DNA of 5,722 bases from Rhodospirillaceae bacterium (GTDB taxonomy: Bacteria; Pseudomonadota; Alphaproteobacteria; UBA11136). Under the pieces are notes generated by a model that was not told the origin of the DNA, made no database searches, and worked only from the letters and a program-made list of their open reading frames with translations. The position numbers were made by a program, and so were the translations under genes. The stretch covers positions 1 to 5,722 of the forward strand of contig JABJES010000174.1 in assembly GCA_018663165.1 (NCBI GenBank), read 5' to 3'. Numbering within the stretch: the first letter of the stretch is position 1; the number at the start of each line of letters is the position of its first letter. Positions 5,632 to 5,722 of the stretch are shown one piece after another.

Positions 5632-5662
5632 GGGGGGCCAGGGGGGCGTCGGGCAAGGGGGG
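5632..5662 (+). promoter_or_regulatory. G-quadruplex motif next to the start codon of the OmpA-domain gene
   Basis: The plus strand has four G-runs of 6, 6, 3 and 6 (5632-5637, 5641-5646, 5651-5653, 5657-5662) joined by loops of 3, 4 and 3 bases. This fully satisfies the G3+N1-7 quadruplex rule. The first run touches the ATG (5631) of the minus-strand gene, so the G-rich strand is that gene's template and its mRNA is C-rich here. Folding and any regulatory effect are inference. Confidence 0.6.
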
Positions 5663-5675
5663 CATGCCGAAGGGC

Positions 5676-5722
5676 TCAGGACTTTTTGGGATCAGATATG
5701 GCGGCGATCGTCCGGGCGAGCA
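5676..5722 (-). CDS. C-terminal tail of an upstream gene, possibly a MotA/TolQ/ExbB-type channel protein (partial)
   Basis: Only 14 codons and a stop (TGA at 5676-5678) are in the window, reading LARTIAAISDPKKS. The frame was chosen because the tail is helical and has the higher third-position GC (10 of 14). The stop is 44 bp upstream of the OmpA-domain gene on the same strand. A proton-channel partner is expected from that neighbour, but 14 residues cannot prove it. A second frame stops at 5692. A third is open through the ATG of the next gene with a proline-rich tail; it would overlap that gene and so explain its missing ribosome binding site. Confidence 0.35.
   Translation of the reverse strand, partial: LARTIAAISDPKKS

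Overview
The window looks like a stretch of alphaproteobacterial core chromosome of moderate GC (roughly mid-50s percent by eye). The lineage call rests on three proteins that I recognise as largely alphaproteobacterial: a DUF1192 small protein, a DUF1465/RcdA-type cell-cycle protein, and a cysteine-free L31 of the alphaproteobacterial type. It also rests on their grouping with frataxin, an MsbA-related ABC exporter and a MotB/TolR-like OmpA protein. I cannot name a genus. I see no transposase, integrase, phage gene, CRISPR array, tRNA or rRNA.

Layout. Positions 1-620 (minus) hold the first 206 codons of a PIG3-type NAD(P)H quinone oxidoreductase that runs off the left edge. It is divergent from the 61-aa DUF1192 protein (754-939, plus). 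After an AT-rich gap with repeated TACTAAA elements comes rcdA (plus, ending at 1477), closed by a strong bidirectional terminator (1518-1550). Next is rpmE (1742-1963, minus), for ribosomal protein L31, with a good promoter at 2048-2076 and a leader able to form two competing hairpins. Divergent from rpmE is a plus-strand pair, cyaY (frataxin, 2234-2578) and a full-length ABC exporter half-transporter (about 2621-4453). The exporter converges, with only 5 bp between stop codons, on a minus-strand gene for a 390-aa inner-membrane, coiled-coil, OmpA-domain protein (4459-5631). A minus-strand gene tail at the right edge (about 5676-5722) may be its MotA/TolQ/ExbB-type partner.

The genes do not form one pathway. 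Themes are cell-cycle proteolysis (RcdA, adaptor for CtrA degradation by ClpXP in Caulobacter), iron-sulphur supply (CyaY), translation (L31) and envelope work (ABC exporter; proton-driven, peptidoglycan-anchored complex). The most unusual signals are non-coding. The clearest is a four-run G-quadruplex motif touching the start codon of the OmpA-domain gene, which has no Shine-Dalgarno sequence. Others are the structured rpmE leader, operator-like repeats upstream of rcdA, and two small tandem duplications around the rcdA/rpmE intergenic region.
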